64,000 nucleotides of DNA from an uncultured Bacteroidales bacterium (GTDB taxonomy: Bacteria > Bacteroidota > Bacteroidia > Bacteroidales > UBA932). The stretch spans positions 62,001 through 126,000 of the forward strand of contig CAMJHF010000005.1 in NCBI GenBank assembly GCA_946405435.1. The letters are read 5' to 3'. Under the pieces are notes generated by a model. That model did no database searches. It worked only from the letters and a program-made list of their open reading frames with translations, and was not told where the DNA came from. Both the position numbers and the translations under genes were made by a program. This document shows positions 50,785 through 59,456 of this stretch, in pieces. Within the stretch, counting starts at the first letter, position 1. Each line of letters opens with the position of its first letter.

Positions 50785-50919
50785 GTTATTCTTTTAACAC
50801 AAAGTCATAAGGTGATACATCCGGCAACGGTGTGTCACCTTCTTTTATGTCTTAAAGTGATACGGTTGAGGTTTTGATACAAGGGATGGTTGGATGCAAT
50901 GGCGGGGGATATTGTTATT

Positions 50920-51786
50920 CTATACCCTACCGTTGCACTTAAGGAGGGTCTCCCAATCGATTTTTCGCCTGCCACGAGTAAAACGGATGACTGCCGACAG
51001 ATGGTAAAAGAACATTATCTTTAGGCTCTCGGCATCGAATAAATCCTCCGGCAACGGGTACTTGCCAAGCATTGCGAAATAATCCTTCAGTTCCTGGTAA
51101 TGAAGACGGATTTCAAGGCGATAGAGCCGCTTGGGGTGGCCATAATGGTCAAGGATATACTGTTTATCGGAATGGTCGTCTATCTCCGCTTTCTTGTCGT
51201 ATGCCTGCACCGTGATTCCGTTGCATTTGTTCGCAATGGCTTTCTTCTGCTTTACGGTGATGGTCGGATGATTGAGGCGGTCCAAGGTGGATGAATACTC
51301 GAAACTGACACCTTGAAGGACCTTCTTTCTATCCTTGACCGCTTTCCCGTTGATGATGGTTGTAACGGTCTTGTCTCGCATCATCCGCTTTATCAGAGAC
51401 GGGAAATTGATGCCTCCATCCAATGCCAAATCAATCGCAGTGAAGTTGTTGAAAAGCATCCCATATTTGTCCGGTAGTGCCAACAGACGCTGAAGTCTTT
51501 CGGCATCGTATAGTACGGGATTCAGCACCTTGAGATAGACATACAAGGGAGAGTCTTCCTTATCCGTATAGTGCCCAAATTTCAAATGCGCCACCTCAAC
51601 GCCATCCTCAACTACAGAAAAAAAGAATCGGAACCTCTCGTTGAGGAACCGATAGTACTTGTAGTGGTACATTTCAACCGATGCGCCCACCTCCACTTTG
51701 GCAAGGCAAGCCATCTGCTCTCTATCCGCAATGTAACAGAGTTTCAATTCATCAATGACAATCTCATCATTCTCATTGTACTGCAT
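50920..51786 (-). CDS. Replication initiation factor (Rep_trans-like) protein
   Basis: 288 aa; FTAIDLALDGGINF, VQAYDKKAEI, KRLYRLEIRLHYQELKDYF resemble the ordered motifs of Rep_trans initiators. Confidence 0.55.
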   Translation of the reverse strand: MQYNENDEIVIDELKLCYIADREQMACLAKVEVGASVEMYHYKYYRFLNERFRFFFSVVEDGVEVAHLKFGHYTDKEDSPLYVYLKVLNPVLYDAERLQRLLALPDKYGMLFNNFTAIDLALDGGINFPSLIKRMMRDKTVTTIINGKAVKDRKKVLQGVSFEYSSTLDRLNHPTITVKQKKAIANKCNGITVQAYDKKAEIDDHSDKQYILDHYGHPKRLYRLEIRLHYQELKDYFAMLGKYPLPEDLFDAESLKIMFFYHLSAVIRFTRGRRKIDWETLLKCNGRV

Positions 51787-51791
51787 CCATT

Positions 51792-52022
51792 TCAGGGTTG
51801 AACATCGTTATTCTCGTCCGCGTTTGGTCGGTGCGGAACCGTTTGCCAATACTCCGCCATCGCTTGACTAATGTGCTGCCTATGGGCTTCAGATTTCTTT
51901 CTGCCGCGTTGGGCCGCTGCTATCTTCTCCTTGGTCTCATCGTCTAACTCACGATACTGTCTCTTGTACTCTTTCATAATCATTCTTTTCACATAAATAG
52001 GTAGGTGAGGTAAAAAAGCCAA
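51792..52022 (-). CDS. Small NUMOD3-like basic protein
   Basis: AAAQRGRKKSEAHRQHISQAMAEYWQTVPHRP; directly upstream of the Rep-like gene. Confidence 0.5.
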   Translation of the reverse strand: MAFLPHLPIYVKRMIMKEYKRQYRELDDETKEKIAAAQRGRKKSEAHRQHISQAMAEYWQTVPHRPNADENNDVQP

Positions 52023-52243
52023 GTATAGTAGAGACTATTTTGCTCGGAAGGCAGACAAAATCAATACGACAAACAGTTGATACCCTACCGTACCTTCTGT
52101 TTTCGGCAGGTTTTTGACGGGATTACATCTGAGAAAAACAGCATCATACGGGTATAGGGGTGGGGATGATACTGAATTTTCAGCAGTGTAATTCCATCAT
52201 AGTTGCCGGTCTTGTTGACATAGAAAATACCTCAACAAATCAC

Positions 52244-52345
52244 TCAATTTTGGAGGATACTTTATCCAAAAGCGGCAGCAGCCACCCTTTGTTGATGTCG
52301 ATGAATTCAGCCACCTTGCGAAAGTCCCACCAAATGTTCAATATT
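52244..52345 (-). pseudogene. Short C-terminal gene fragment
   Basis: Own translation ...NIWWDFRKVAEFIDINKGWLLPLLDKVSSKIE*; protein-like but no upstream continuation recognised. Confidence 0.45.
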
Positions 52346-52369
52346 TCCTTGCTCGGGGGAGCTCCTCAA

Positions 52370-52409
52370 AATCAAGCACTTACGGAAACGCAAGTGCTTG
52401 ATTCTTTTT
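52370..52409 (+). terminator. Rho-independent-like terminator
   Basis: aatcaagcactt-acggaaacgc-aagtgcttgatt followed by ctttttt. Confidence 0.75.
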
Positions 52410-52626
52410 TATTTCCCGCCCCTCGCCGTTCTGTCCATAATGGACACAGCATCACCAACCGCTTTCGTCCATATCACCAGTTTGACCACATCACTTGTTG
52501 CCCACATCACCAGTACTACCTTTTCTACCAGTTTGACCATATCACCCCTTTGCCCACATCTCCTATTCGCCCACATAACCACATCATTGACATTGACAGT
52601 TTGCGGAACATACTTCAGACCCATGT

Positions 52627-53232
52627 CGCTCAAAGTCAACCACTTGATACTAAGCATTTCAAGCATTTCAGGGTGCCGAAAAACAAAGCACCCTCAAACA
52701 TTTAAATCCCTACACATCAACAACTTAACCTTGCCGCACACCTCACACAAATTATCCCTTTCCTATCCCCTCTACTACTAAACTCCTCCACTCTCCGTTT
52801 CACTTCCCTCAACCACACATCCGACTGGCCGGGCAAAGTCAACCGCTTATTAATAAGCGTTTTATGTATTTCGGGGTACTGAAAAACAAGGTATCCTGAA
52901 ACATTCAAAGCCCTGTTTATCAGAAACTTAACTTTGCGCCGCTCTACGCTTTCCGATCTCCAATCTTCATTCCACTCTTCATTCCACGCTTCACTCTCCG
53001 CTTCACTCCTTCCAACCACAGCATCCAAGTGGCCGGGCAAAGTCAACCGCTTATTAATGAGCGTTTTATGTATTTCGGGGTACTGAAAAACAAGGTACGC
53101 TTAAACATTCAAAGCCCTGTTTATCAGAAACTTTACTTTGCGCCGCTCTACGCTTTCCGATCTCCATTTTTCATTCAACGCTTGACTCTCTGCTTAACTC
53201 CCCCCAACCACACCATCCAACCAACCAGGCAA
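52627..53232. repeat. ~203-bp degenerate tandem repeat, 3 copies
   Basis: caaagtcaac recurs at 52631, 52834 and ~53038; copies 2 and 3 share gcgttttatgtatttcggggtactgaaaaacaaggta and cattcaaagccctgtttatcagaaact; copy 1 is diverged. Confidence 0.9.
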
Positions 53233-53271
53233 AAAATGTGTTGCTCACAACCTCCAGACCACTTGTCGGAT

Positions 53272-53520
53272 AAGGTCAGTATTTACCGAGGGACTTCGTC
53301 CGGAGACACGCCGACAAGAGCGCTTTGAGGCAATTATATGCAAAGTGTGTTTATTTGCCGGATACCCGGCACGGCGATATGTTGCCTCGAACCGTTTGAA
53401 GCCACGTGACGAGCAAGGTGTGTTTATTTTGCCGGAGACCTTGCCCGGCGATGTGTCGACAAGGGTCCTCGGAGGCCACTTGGCGGGCAAGGTGTTAGAC
53501 TATTTTCGGCACCTTGCCCG
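53272..53520. repeat. ~70-74-bp degenerate tandem repeat
   Basis: aaggtgtgtttattttgccggagaccttgcccggcgatgtgtcgacaag-type units at 53272, 53342, 53415, partial 53489. Confidence 0.8.
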
Positions 53521-53547
53521 TTCGGCGGGCGAACAACTGTTTGAAGA

Positions 53548-53651
53548 TGCGAACAACCGTCTGACGAGGCGAACAACTGCCGGAAAATGCGAACAACCGT
53601 CTGACGAGGCGAACAACTGCCGGAAAATGCGAACAACCGTCTGACGAGGCG
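53548..53651. repeat. 40-bp tandem repeat with 20-bp substructure
   Basis: tgcgaacaaccgtctgacgaggcgaacaactgccggaaaa at 53548, 53588, 53628 (last partial). Confidence 0.95.
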
Positions 53652-53901
53652 GATAACGGCCTGAAGACCTGAAGATATGAAAAGATTATTCGCCGGCGAT
53701 AGAAAACGCGGGGTGGTGGCTACTGCGCTGGCGACGGTGCCCGTGTCTCCATTTTTCCGCCTGGGACCTGCCGAAACCGGACGCCGCAGAGAGGCGGCAT
53801 GGCCGAACCATGGTTGGAGCGCAGGGTTTGCCGGGGCCTGAAGTCTTGGAATTTTAGCGCAAAATGTGTAAACTTGAACTCGAATAAAAAACCTACAAGA
53901 A

Positions 53902-54909
53902 ATGAAGTCTCTGAGAGTATTGCTGGCAGTATTGATTTCGTCAACATTTTTATTTACGCCCATCAAGGCGCAAAAGATCTACAACCGCTACGGCATGGTC
54001 CTGAACAAGGAGGGCGAAGGGAGTTACACAATAAAAGACGCCAAGGCGTATGAGGCACTTATCGGCGACCCGTACCTGCTCCCGAAGGCACTCGTCCCAT
54101 ACGATGCCAAGGTTCCGGCATACAGCAAAGCCGCCATGAAAAAAGTTGCCGCTGAGACCATCGTATACAAGAAAAGCGTGACTGGTGACGATCTCCCCAT
54201 GATGGTATACCGATCCGGACGCAGCAACTCGCCGGTGGTCTTCCTGATCCACGGAGGTGGCTGGGTTTCGGGAAGTTACAAAGGAGCAGAGGCTTTTTGC
54301 AAAACCCTTGCGGGCAAGTACGGAATTACCGTGGTCAGCATCGAGTACTCGTTTGCCAACGCCCCTGGCGTACGCCTGGAGGACACGGTCGGAGACTGCT
54401 ACGATGCCGTGAATTATGTGTTGTCCCGAGCTCAGGAATTCGGCATTGACCCGCAGAGGGTCGGGTTTGTGGGCAGTTCCGCAGGCGGGCACCTTTCGGC
54501 CTGCTGCGCCATGCATTTCCCCCAGACCAAAGCCTACGCGGGATGGTATGGGGCGTATGACCTGCAATACACCATGGACAATTACGCTCCCGAGTCAAAC
54601 GTCAAAAAACATCAGCGCTACGACGTTTTCCTCAACGGATGGGCACCGGACTACATCGACAGGTTTTCACCCGTCAAAATGGCCGGATCCAAGAGCGGTC
54701 TTTCATACAAGGTGATGCTGTTCACCGGAACGGCCGACATTACTATAGGCACGGACAACGCCCGCCGCTACCACGAAGCCCTCGTCAAGGCCGGCATCAA
54801 GGATATCAAGATTGTGACTTATAAAAACGTCACCCACACTATCGGCAAATCCTATGCTGCGGCGGACATGTATACAAGCAGCATGAAACTGTTTGCAAGA
54901 GCCCTGTAA
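53902..54909 (+). CDS. Secreted alpha/beta hydrolase (esterase/lipase-like)
   Basis: 335 aa; signal peptide; VFLIHGGGWVSGS oxyanion motif, GFVGSSAGGHLSA nucleophile elbow. Confidence 0.88.
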   Translation: MKSLRVLLAVLISSTFLFTPIKAQKIYNRYGMVLNKEGEGSYTIKDAKAYEALIGDPYLLPKALVPYDAKVPAYSKAAMKKVAAETIVYKKSVTGDDLPMMVYRSGRSNSPVVFLIHGGGWVSGSYKGAEAFCKTLAGKYGITVVSIEYSFANAPGVRLEDTVGDCYDAVNYVLSRAQEFGIDPQRVGFVGSSAGGHLSACCAMHFPQTKAYAGWYGAYDLQYTMDNYAPESNVKKHQRYDVFLNGWAPDYIDRFSPVKMAGSKSGLSYKVMLFTGTADITIGTDNARRYHEALVKAGIKDIKIVTYKNVTHTIGKSYAAADMYTSSMKLFARAL

Positions 54910-55020
54910 TACCTCCCGCCGCATCATCTTCCGGATTCTGGCTGCGCGACATCATAGCCGAAGTCACGCGCCAGGTGGTCGACAATTCAGCGCTTGGGGG
55001 AGCCAGAATGAAGGAATTAA

Positions 55021-55971
55021 TTATAGTTTTTCGACAAAATAGGCATACGCCACCTCGGGAGTGGAGGAGAATGATAATCGGTAGCCTATGATTCGGATTT
55101 TGTCCCCAGCATGCAATCCCAGACTACTGAAACTCTTATCATTCTTGGCGCCATAGCCGAGGTCGGTTGCCGTAAGACCATAGACTCTTACCGAACCTGT
55201 TTCATCATAGAGGTAGAAGTCTCCATAAGTCGTGTTTATGCTTCCGTCTATAATGCCTACAAGCTCGTACTTTTGAGAATCTGACTCTGGAGCAGCTATA
55301 AATTCAGCGACAGTCACCTTTTTAGGACTTTGGACGACCCCTTTGTTCACTACGGTCACATCGCACTTTGCGCTTATCGCAGGGTTGCTCTTGGATGTCG
55401 CCGTAATGGTCGCGGAACCTATGCCCATGGCGGATATCATACCATAATCATCCACTATAACTGCAGAAGGTTTGCTGGATTTCCAAATCACGCCTTTATC
55501 GGTGGCGTTATCCGGTTCCACAGTGACAGTAAAGGTGAAAGTTGAGCCCAGCTCGAGCGTTACTTCCGAATTGTCAAGCAAAATACCTGTCACTGCGACG
55601 CCAACGGAACCTTTGGCTATGACGGTTACGGTGACTGAGGCAGTGAATCCTCCGTCTTTGGAAGTGACCGTTATCGTGGCCGATCCGGGGGCGACTGCGG
55701 TTACACGGCCGGTATTGTCAACCGTTGCGACGCTGGTGTCGCTCGAAGAGAAGGAGACGTCCTTGACGGACGCATCGGAAGGCTCGACGGAGTAGCTGAT
55801 AACGGCAGTCTCACCCTCAGTGATGCTGAAGGCCGGCTGGTTCACGGATACACCAGTCACGGGGATTTCTGTCCCATTACGCTTGCAAGAATTCAGCGAA
55901 AGGACACCAAAGCCTAGCGACACTGCAACTATCGCAGTGAGAGCGCTGAAAACAAAACGGGGAGTTTTCAT
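55021..55971 (-). CDS. Lipoprotein with bacterial Ig-like (BIG2) domains
   Basis: 316 aa; VLSLNSCKR lipobox; VTGVSVNQPAFSITEGETAVISYSVEPSDASVKDVSFSSSDTSVATVDNTGRVTAVAPGSATITV. Confidence 0.88.
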   Translation of the reverse strand: MKTPRFVFSALTAIVAVSLGFGVLSLNSCKRNGTEIPVTGVSVNQPAFSITEGETAVISYSVEPSDASVKDVSFSSSDTSVATVDNTGRVTAVAPGSATITVTSKDGGFTASVTVTVIAKGSVGVAVTGILLDNSEVTLELGSTFTFTVTVEPDNATDKGVIWKSSKPSAVIVDDYGMISAMGIGSATITATSKSNPAISAKCDVTVVNKGVVQSPKKVTVAEFIAAPESDSQKYELVGIIDGSINTTYGDFYLYDETGSVRVYGLTATDLGYGAKNDKSFSSLGLHAGDKIRIIGYRLSFSSTPEVAYAYFVEKL

Positions 55972-55976
55972 AACGA

Positions 55977-57020
55977 TTATCTCATTTTACGGATTAGAAC
56001 CTTTATGTCGGGCAGAAGCGACGGCAGCTCGGAGATGTCGGTCTGCGAGTAGTGGTAAGGGATGAGGACCTTGGGAGAAATGGTTTCAGCAGCCTTGACG
56101 CACTGGTCTACAGTCATCGTATAAGGCTGGTTGACTGGCAGGAATGCCACGTCGACATCCTTTATGTCCGCCATCTCCGGAATGTTCTCGGTATCGCCGG
56201 CAATATAGATCCGGAAGCCGTCGATCGTGAGCACATAACCGTTCCCGTTCCCTTTGGGATGGAATTTCTCACGTCCGGGCGTAGTGTTGTAGGCAGGGAC
56301 AGCCTCGAGGTTTATGTGCTGGGGGAGCTCGCAGCTGCCACCGTTGCGGACAACCTCGCCGTAGCCCATGACCGCAGCGCTCTTCTCATTGAGGACGAGC
56401 CTGGTATCAGGGCCGGTCAGGATCCTGATCGCATCCTTGTCCAGATGGTCCTGATGCTCATGGGTTATGAGAATCACATCCGCCTTGGGGAATCCTATGG
56501 AATAGTCGGTGCGGTCGCCGTACTCTCCCACCGGATCAACCTGGATGGACACGCCCTTAGCTTCGATCTCGAGCGAGCCATGCTTTATCAGGCTCACCCT
56601 CACCGGGATGCCGCCCGGGGTGAAGAAAGTCTCCACGTCGTAGTAGAAAACCGGCTTGCGCGCCTTGGTCCAGGCGACATAGCCTCCCTCCATATTGTAG
56701 ACCGTGTAGCCCAGCCTGGACAGTTTGGAAGCGGCTGACGCGCTGCGTCTTCCGCTCCTGCAGTAAAGGGCAAGGGGGGCTGACTTGGGATAGGAGGCTT
56801 GCACCTGAGCCACGAAGTCGGAGGCGAACCAGTCAATATTGGACGCACCCCTGAGATGGCCGGCTGAGTACTCGTCGGCTGTGCGAACATCAATCAGAGC
56901 CACGGAATAATCGGACAGGAGCTGCTGGAAAGCATCTACATCCAATCCGGTGACATTCTCTCCCCTGCCGGAGAAAATGCTCAAAAACGACAATATTGAC
57001 ATCAGTAAGGCCTTTTTCAT
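55977..57020 (-). CDS. Secreted rhodanese-MBL fold fusion
   Basis: 347 aa; signal peptide; rhodanese (LIDVRTADEYSAGHLRGA, LYCRSGRRS) then MBL (LITHEHQDHLDKDA, IYIAGDTENIPE). Confidence 0.85.
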   Translation of the reverse strand: MKKALLMSILSFLSIFSGRGENVTGLDVDAFQQLLSDYSVALIDVRTADEYSAGHLRGASNIDWFASDFVAQVQASYPKSAPLALYCRSGRRSASAASKLSRLGYTVYNMEGGYVAWTKARKPVFYYDVETFFTPGGIPVRVSLIKHGSLEIEAKGVSIQVDPVGEYGDRTDYSIGFPKADVILITHEHQDHLDKDAIRILTGPDTRLVLNEKSAAVMGYGEVVRNGGSCELPQHINLEAVPAYNTTPGREKFHPKGNGNGYVLTIDGFRIYIAGDTENIPEMADIKDVDVAFLPVNQPYTMTVDQCVKAAETISPKVLIPYHYSQTDISELPSLLPDIKVLIRKMR

Positions 57021-57025
57021 GGTTT

Positions 57026-58444
57026 TTATATCTGCTGTTGCTTACGTTTCCAGTTAAAAATGGGCAGGAGGAAGGAAATCACAGCCGATCCGAGCCAGAA
57101 CCAGCTGACATAAGTAAAGTCATGGACTCCGTTTACGATGTGATTGTCCAGCAGCAGGCCGGTGACCACATTTTGGAGGCCGGCGGCGACGTATGAAGCC
57201 AGGCCGACGATTCCGAGGGCGGCTCCGGTGGCCTTGCGGGGAACCAGATCGACCGCCATGAGTCCGCCGATGAAGCTTATCAGCACTCCGATGGCGATGC
57301 CGAAGAGCACCATCGCAAGGATATTCACCCACTTGGCAGGGCCTCCGAAGAGGAACAGGGCCAGGGCGATCGATTCCAATATGCCGGCCGCGAAAGCCGG
57401 ATACTTACGGTCTCCCTTGAACAGCACATCTGAAAGCCATCCCGACACGACCGTACCTATGATGCCGAATATAGGGTTGACGCCGATGATGGCGGCGGCT
57501 CCGGCAAGGTCATAGCCCTTTGCCTCCTGCAGGAAAATGGTACCCCACTCATTAATGGCGTAACGGCTCATGTACATGAAGGCGCTTGACAGCGCAAGGA
57601 TCCACACTCCGGGATTCTTGATGACCGCACGCTGCAGCCTCTTGGTTTCGAGTCTGGCAGCCTGCTTGGCATCCGCTGCCGCCGCCAGCATGGACTCGCG
57701 GTCGCGTTCATACTCCTCGGCGCTCTTCTCGCCGGAAAGGACCTCGATGGGCGGGAGCCCGTTGCTGTCGGTGGAGTCGTGCAGGAAAAGCAAAATGACC
57801 AGCACGCCTATGGCACCCGCCAGCGCGGCGCCGAAAAAGCCCCACTTCCAGCCGAACGCCGCCACGATCGAACCCACGAATATGAACGACAGGCCCTCTC
57901 CGATATTGTGCGAGGAGCTGAAAATGCCATAGTAGGTTCCCCTGACCTTGAGCGGGAACCAACGCGAAAGCGAAATGATGGCGGGCGGTGCTCCCATGGA
58001 CTGCGCCCAGCCGTTGATGGCCCAGAAGACGCAGAAGGAGACAAAGAGAATCGAAGTGGCAATGGTGCCATTCAGGGCTCCGACTCCCAAAACGCCCATT
58101 ATCAAGTTCATGGCGGCCGAGATCACAAGGCCGGTGGCCATGAAACGCTTGATGTTGGAGCCGTCGGCCAGGAAGCCGTTGACAAGCTTGCCTACGGCAT
58201 ACGACCAGTAAAGGCACGCTCCTATTATACCCAGCTGGGTGGCATTGAGCAGACCGGCATCGATGATGGGCTGCTTCATGACGCCCATGGACAGGCGGCA
58301 TACATAATAAAGGGCATAGCCCAGCGTGGCGGCTATGAAGGTCTGCAGGCGCTTGCTTTTATACACCTTTTGGACATTGTCCGGCGCCACTTTAATCTCG
58401 GAAGGCCCTCCGGCACGGAAAAAATCTATAACTCCCATGGACAC
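57026..58444 (-). CDS. GlpT/UhpC-family MFS organophosphate transporter
   Basis: 472 aa; RLSMGVMKQPIIDAGLLNATQLGIIGACLYWSYAVGKLVNGFLADGSN, FFRAGGPSEI. Confidence 0.88.
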   Translation of the reverse strand: MSMGVIDFFRAGGPSEIKVAPDNVQKVYKSKRLQTFIAATLGYALYYVCRLSMGVMKQPIIDAGLLNATQLGIIGACLYWSYAVGKLVNGFLADGSNIKRFMATGLVISAAMNLIMGVLGVGALNGTIATSILFVSFCVFWAINGWAQSMGAPPAIISLSRWFPLKVRGTYYGIFSSSHNIGEGLSFIFVGSIVAAFGWKWGFFGAALAGAIGVLVILLFLHDSTDSNGLPPIEVLSGEKSAEEYERDRESMLAAAADAKQAARLETKRLQRAVIKNPGVWILALSSAFMYMSRYAINEWGTIFLQEAKGYDLAGAAAIIGVNPIFGIIGTVVSGWLSDVLFKGDRKYPAFAAGILESIALALFLFGGPAKWVNILAMVLFGIAIGVLISFIGGLMAVDLVPRKATGAALGIVGLASYVAAGLQNVVTGLLLDNHIVNGVHDFTYVSWFWLGSAVISFLLPIFNWKRKQQQI

Positions 58445-58447
58445 CGG

Positions 58448-59422
58448 CTAAAGAGTATGGCGCCCTTTCTTGGTAAGCCAGCCTATAAGCAGCTCGGGAC
58501 GGTCTGTCTGAATCATGGAAACGCCTTTGTCGAGGTACTGCTGATACACCTCGCCCGGATCCTTGGCCACGAAGGCGGCATCGTCATCGTTGCCGTATCC
58601 GCCGCAGAGAGACGCCCAGATGGTATTCACCCATATCTTGGAGCCCTGGTCCAGAATCTTGCGGCAGGCGTCTTCGAAGGCGCCGTCGTCGTTGTTCTGC
58701 CAGCAGACTTCGTATGCCAAAGGCACGACGCCCTGCTCGAGATAGGAATTGAACAACTCGATACCGGCGGGACGCTGGATGTCCACAATGGGCATGTACA
58801 TCATATTGTGCTCGTAGGCTGCCTCGTGTGCGGCCACCACTTCGATGGGTTTCTTGCCCTTGATAAGTATCTGATCCGTGACGCCGAGCTCCTCTGTAAT
58901 GGCCAGAACCTGGTCATAGTACTCATAGCCCTGGTCCACGTTGACGCAGATACGGTCCTTGCAGCACAGCAGCGCCTCGCGCAGGGTGGGCATGCGGAGA
59001 GTGTCGATCGTCACATTATGCGCACGCTTGAGGCTCAGGCTCTTGATCTCGGCGAGGGTGAGGTCCTTTACGCGGGCGCTCTTGCCGGGCTCGCCCTTGA
59101 ACACGCTGCTGAAATTGGTGCAGCGGGTGACGGTTCCGTCGTGGCTGAGCACCAGAACGGAGTCGGCGGTCATCTTGAGGTCGAGCTCCATGATGTCCGC
59201 GCCCATGCGGATTATGCTTTCAATCGCCGGGATAGAATTCTCGGGGAAATTGCGCCAGTCGCCTCTGTGGCAGGTGACTACGACATACTTTGACTCAGGG
59301 TCATGGATTTGGGCTGCAATAGCCTCGGCCCTGTTGGCGTACTTGGGGGCGGCAGGGGCGCATGAGAAAAGAACCAGCGCCATTGCCAGCAAACAGATAA
59401 CTCTACTCTTCTGCATGATCAA
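58448..59422 (-). CDS. Glycerophosphodiester phosphodiesterase
   Basis: 324 aa; VVTCHRGDWRNFPENSIPAIESIIRMGADIMELDLKMTADSVLVLSHD. Confidence 0.92.
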   Translation of the reverse strand: MIMQKSRVICLLAMALVLFSCAPAAPKYANRAEAIAAQIHDPESKYVVVTCHRGDWRNFPENSIPAIESIIRMGADIMELDLKMTADSVLVLSHDGTVTRCTNFSSVFKGEPGKSARVKDLTLAEIKSLSLKRAHNVTIDTLRMPTLREALLCCKDRICVNVDQGYEYYDQVLAITEELGVTDQILIKGKKPIEVVAAHEAAYEHNMMYMPIVDIQRPAGIELFNSYLEQGVVPLAYEVCWQNNDDGAFEDACRKILDQGSKIWVNTIWASLCGGYGNDDDAAFVAKDPGEVYQQYLDKGVSMIQTDRPELLIGWLTKKGRHTL

Positions 59423-59456
59423 AAGTATATTTTTACAAATATAGTCATTTTCCAGT

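Noticed and set aside
52940-52970. Illumina adapter-like string (gctctacgctttccgatct)
   Set aside because: Resembles GCTCTTCCGATCT but is not identical, and it recurs at the same place in a neighbouring repeat copy, so it is genomic repeat sequence.
47232-53700. A second copy of the tRNA-Asn 3' end (attR) bounding the element
   Set aside because: I looked for gttcaagtccccgagggggag-like sequence downstream and did not see one; the right boundary is left undefined.
53345-53966. ORFs 53345..53644 + and 53424..53966 - over the 72/40-bp repeats
   Set aside because: Low-complexity translations of repeats; no recognisable domain.
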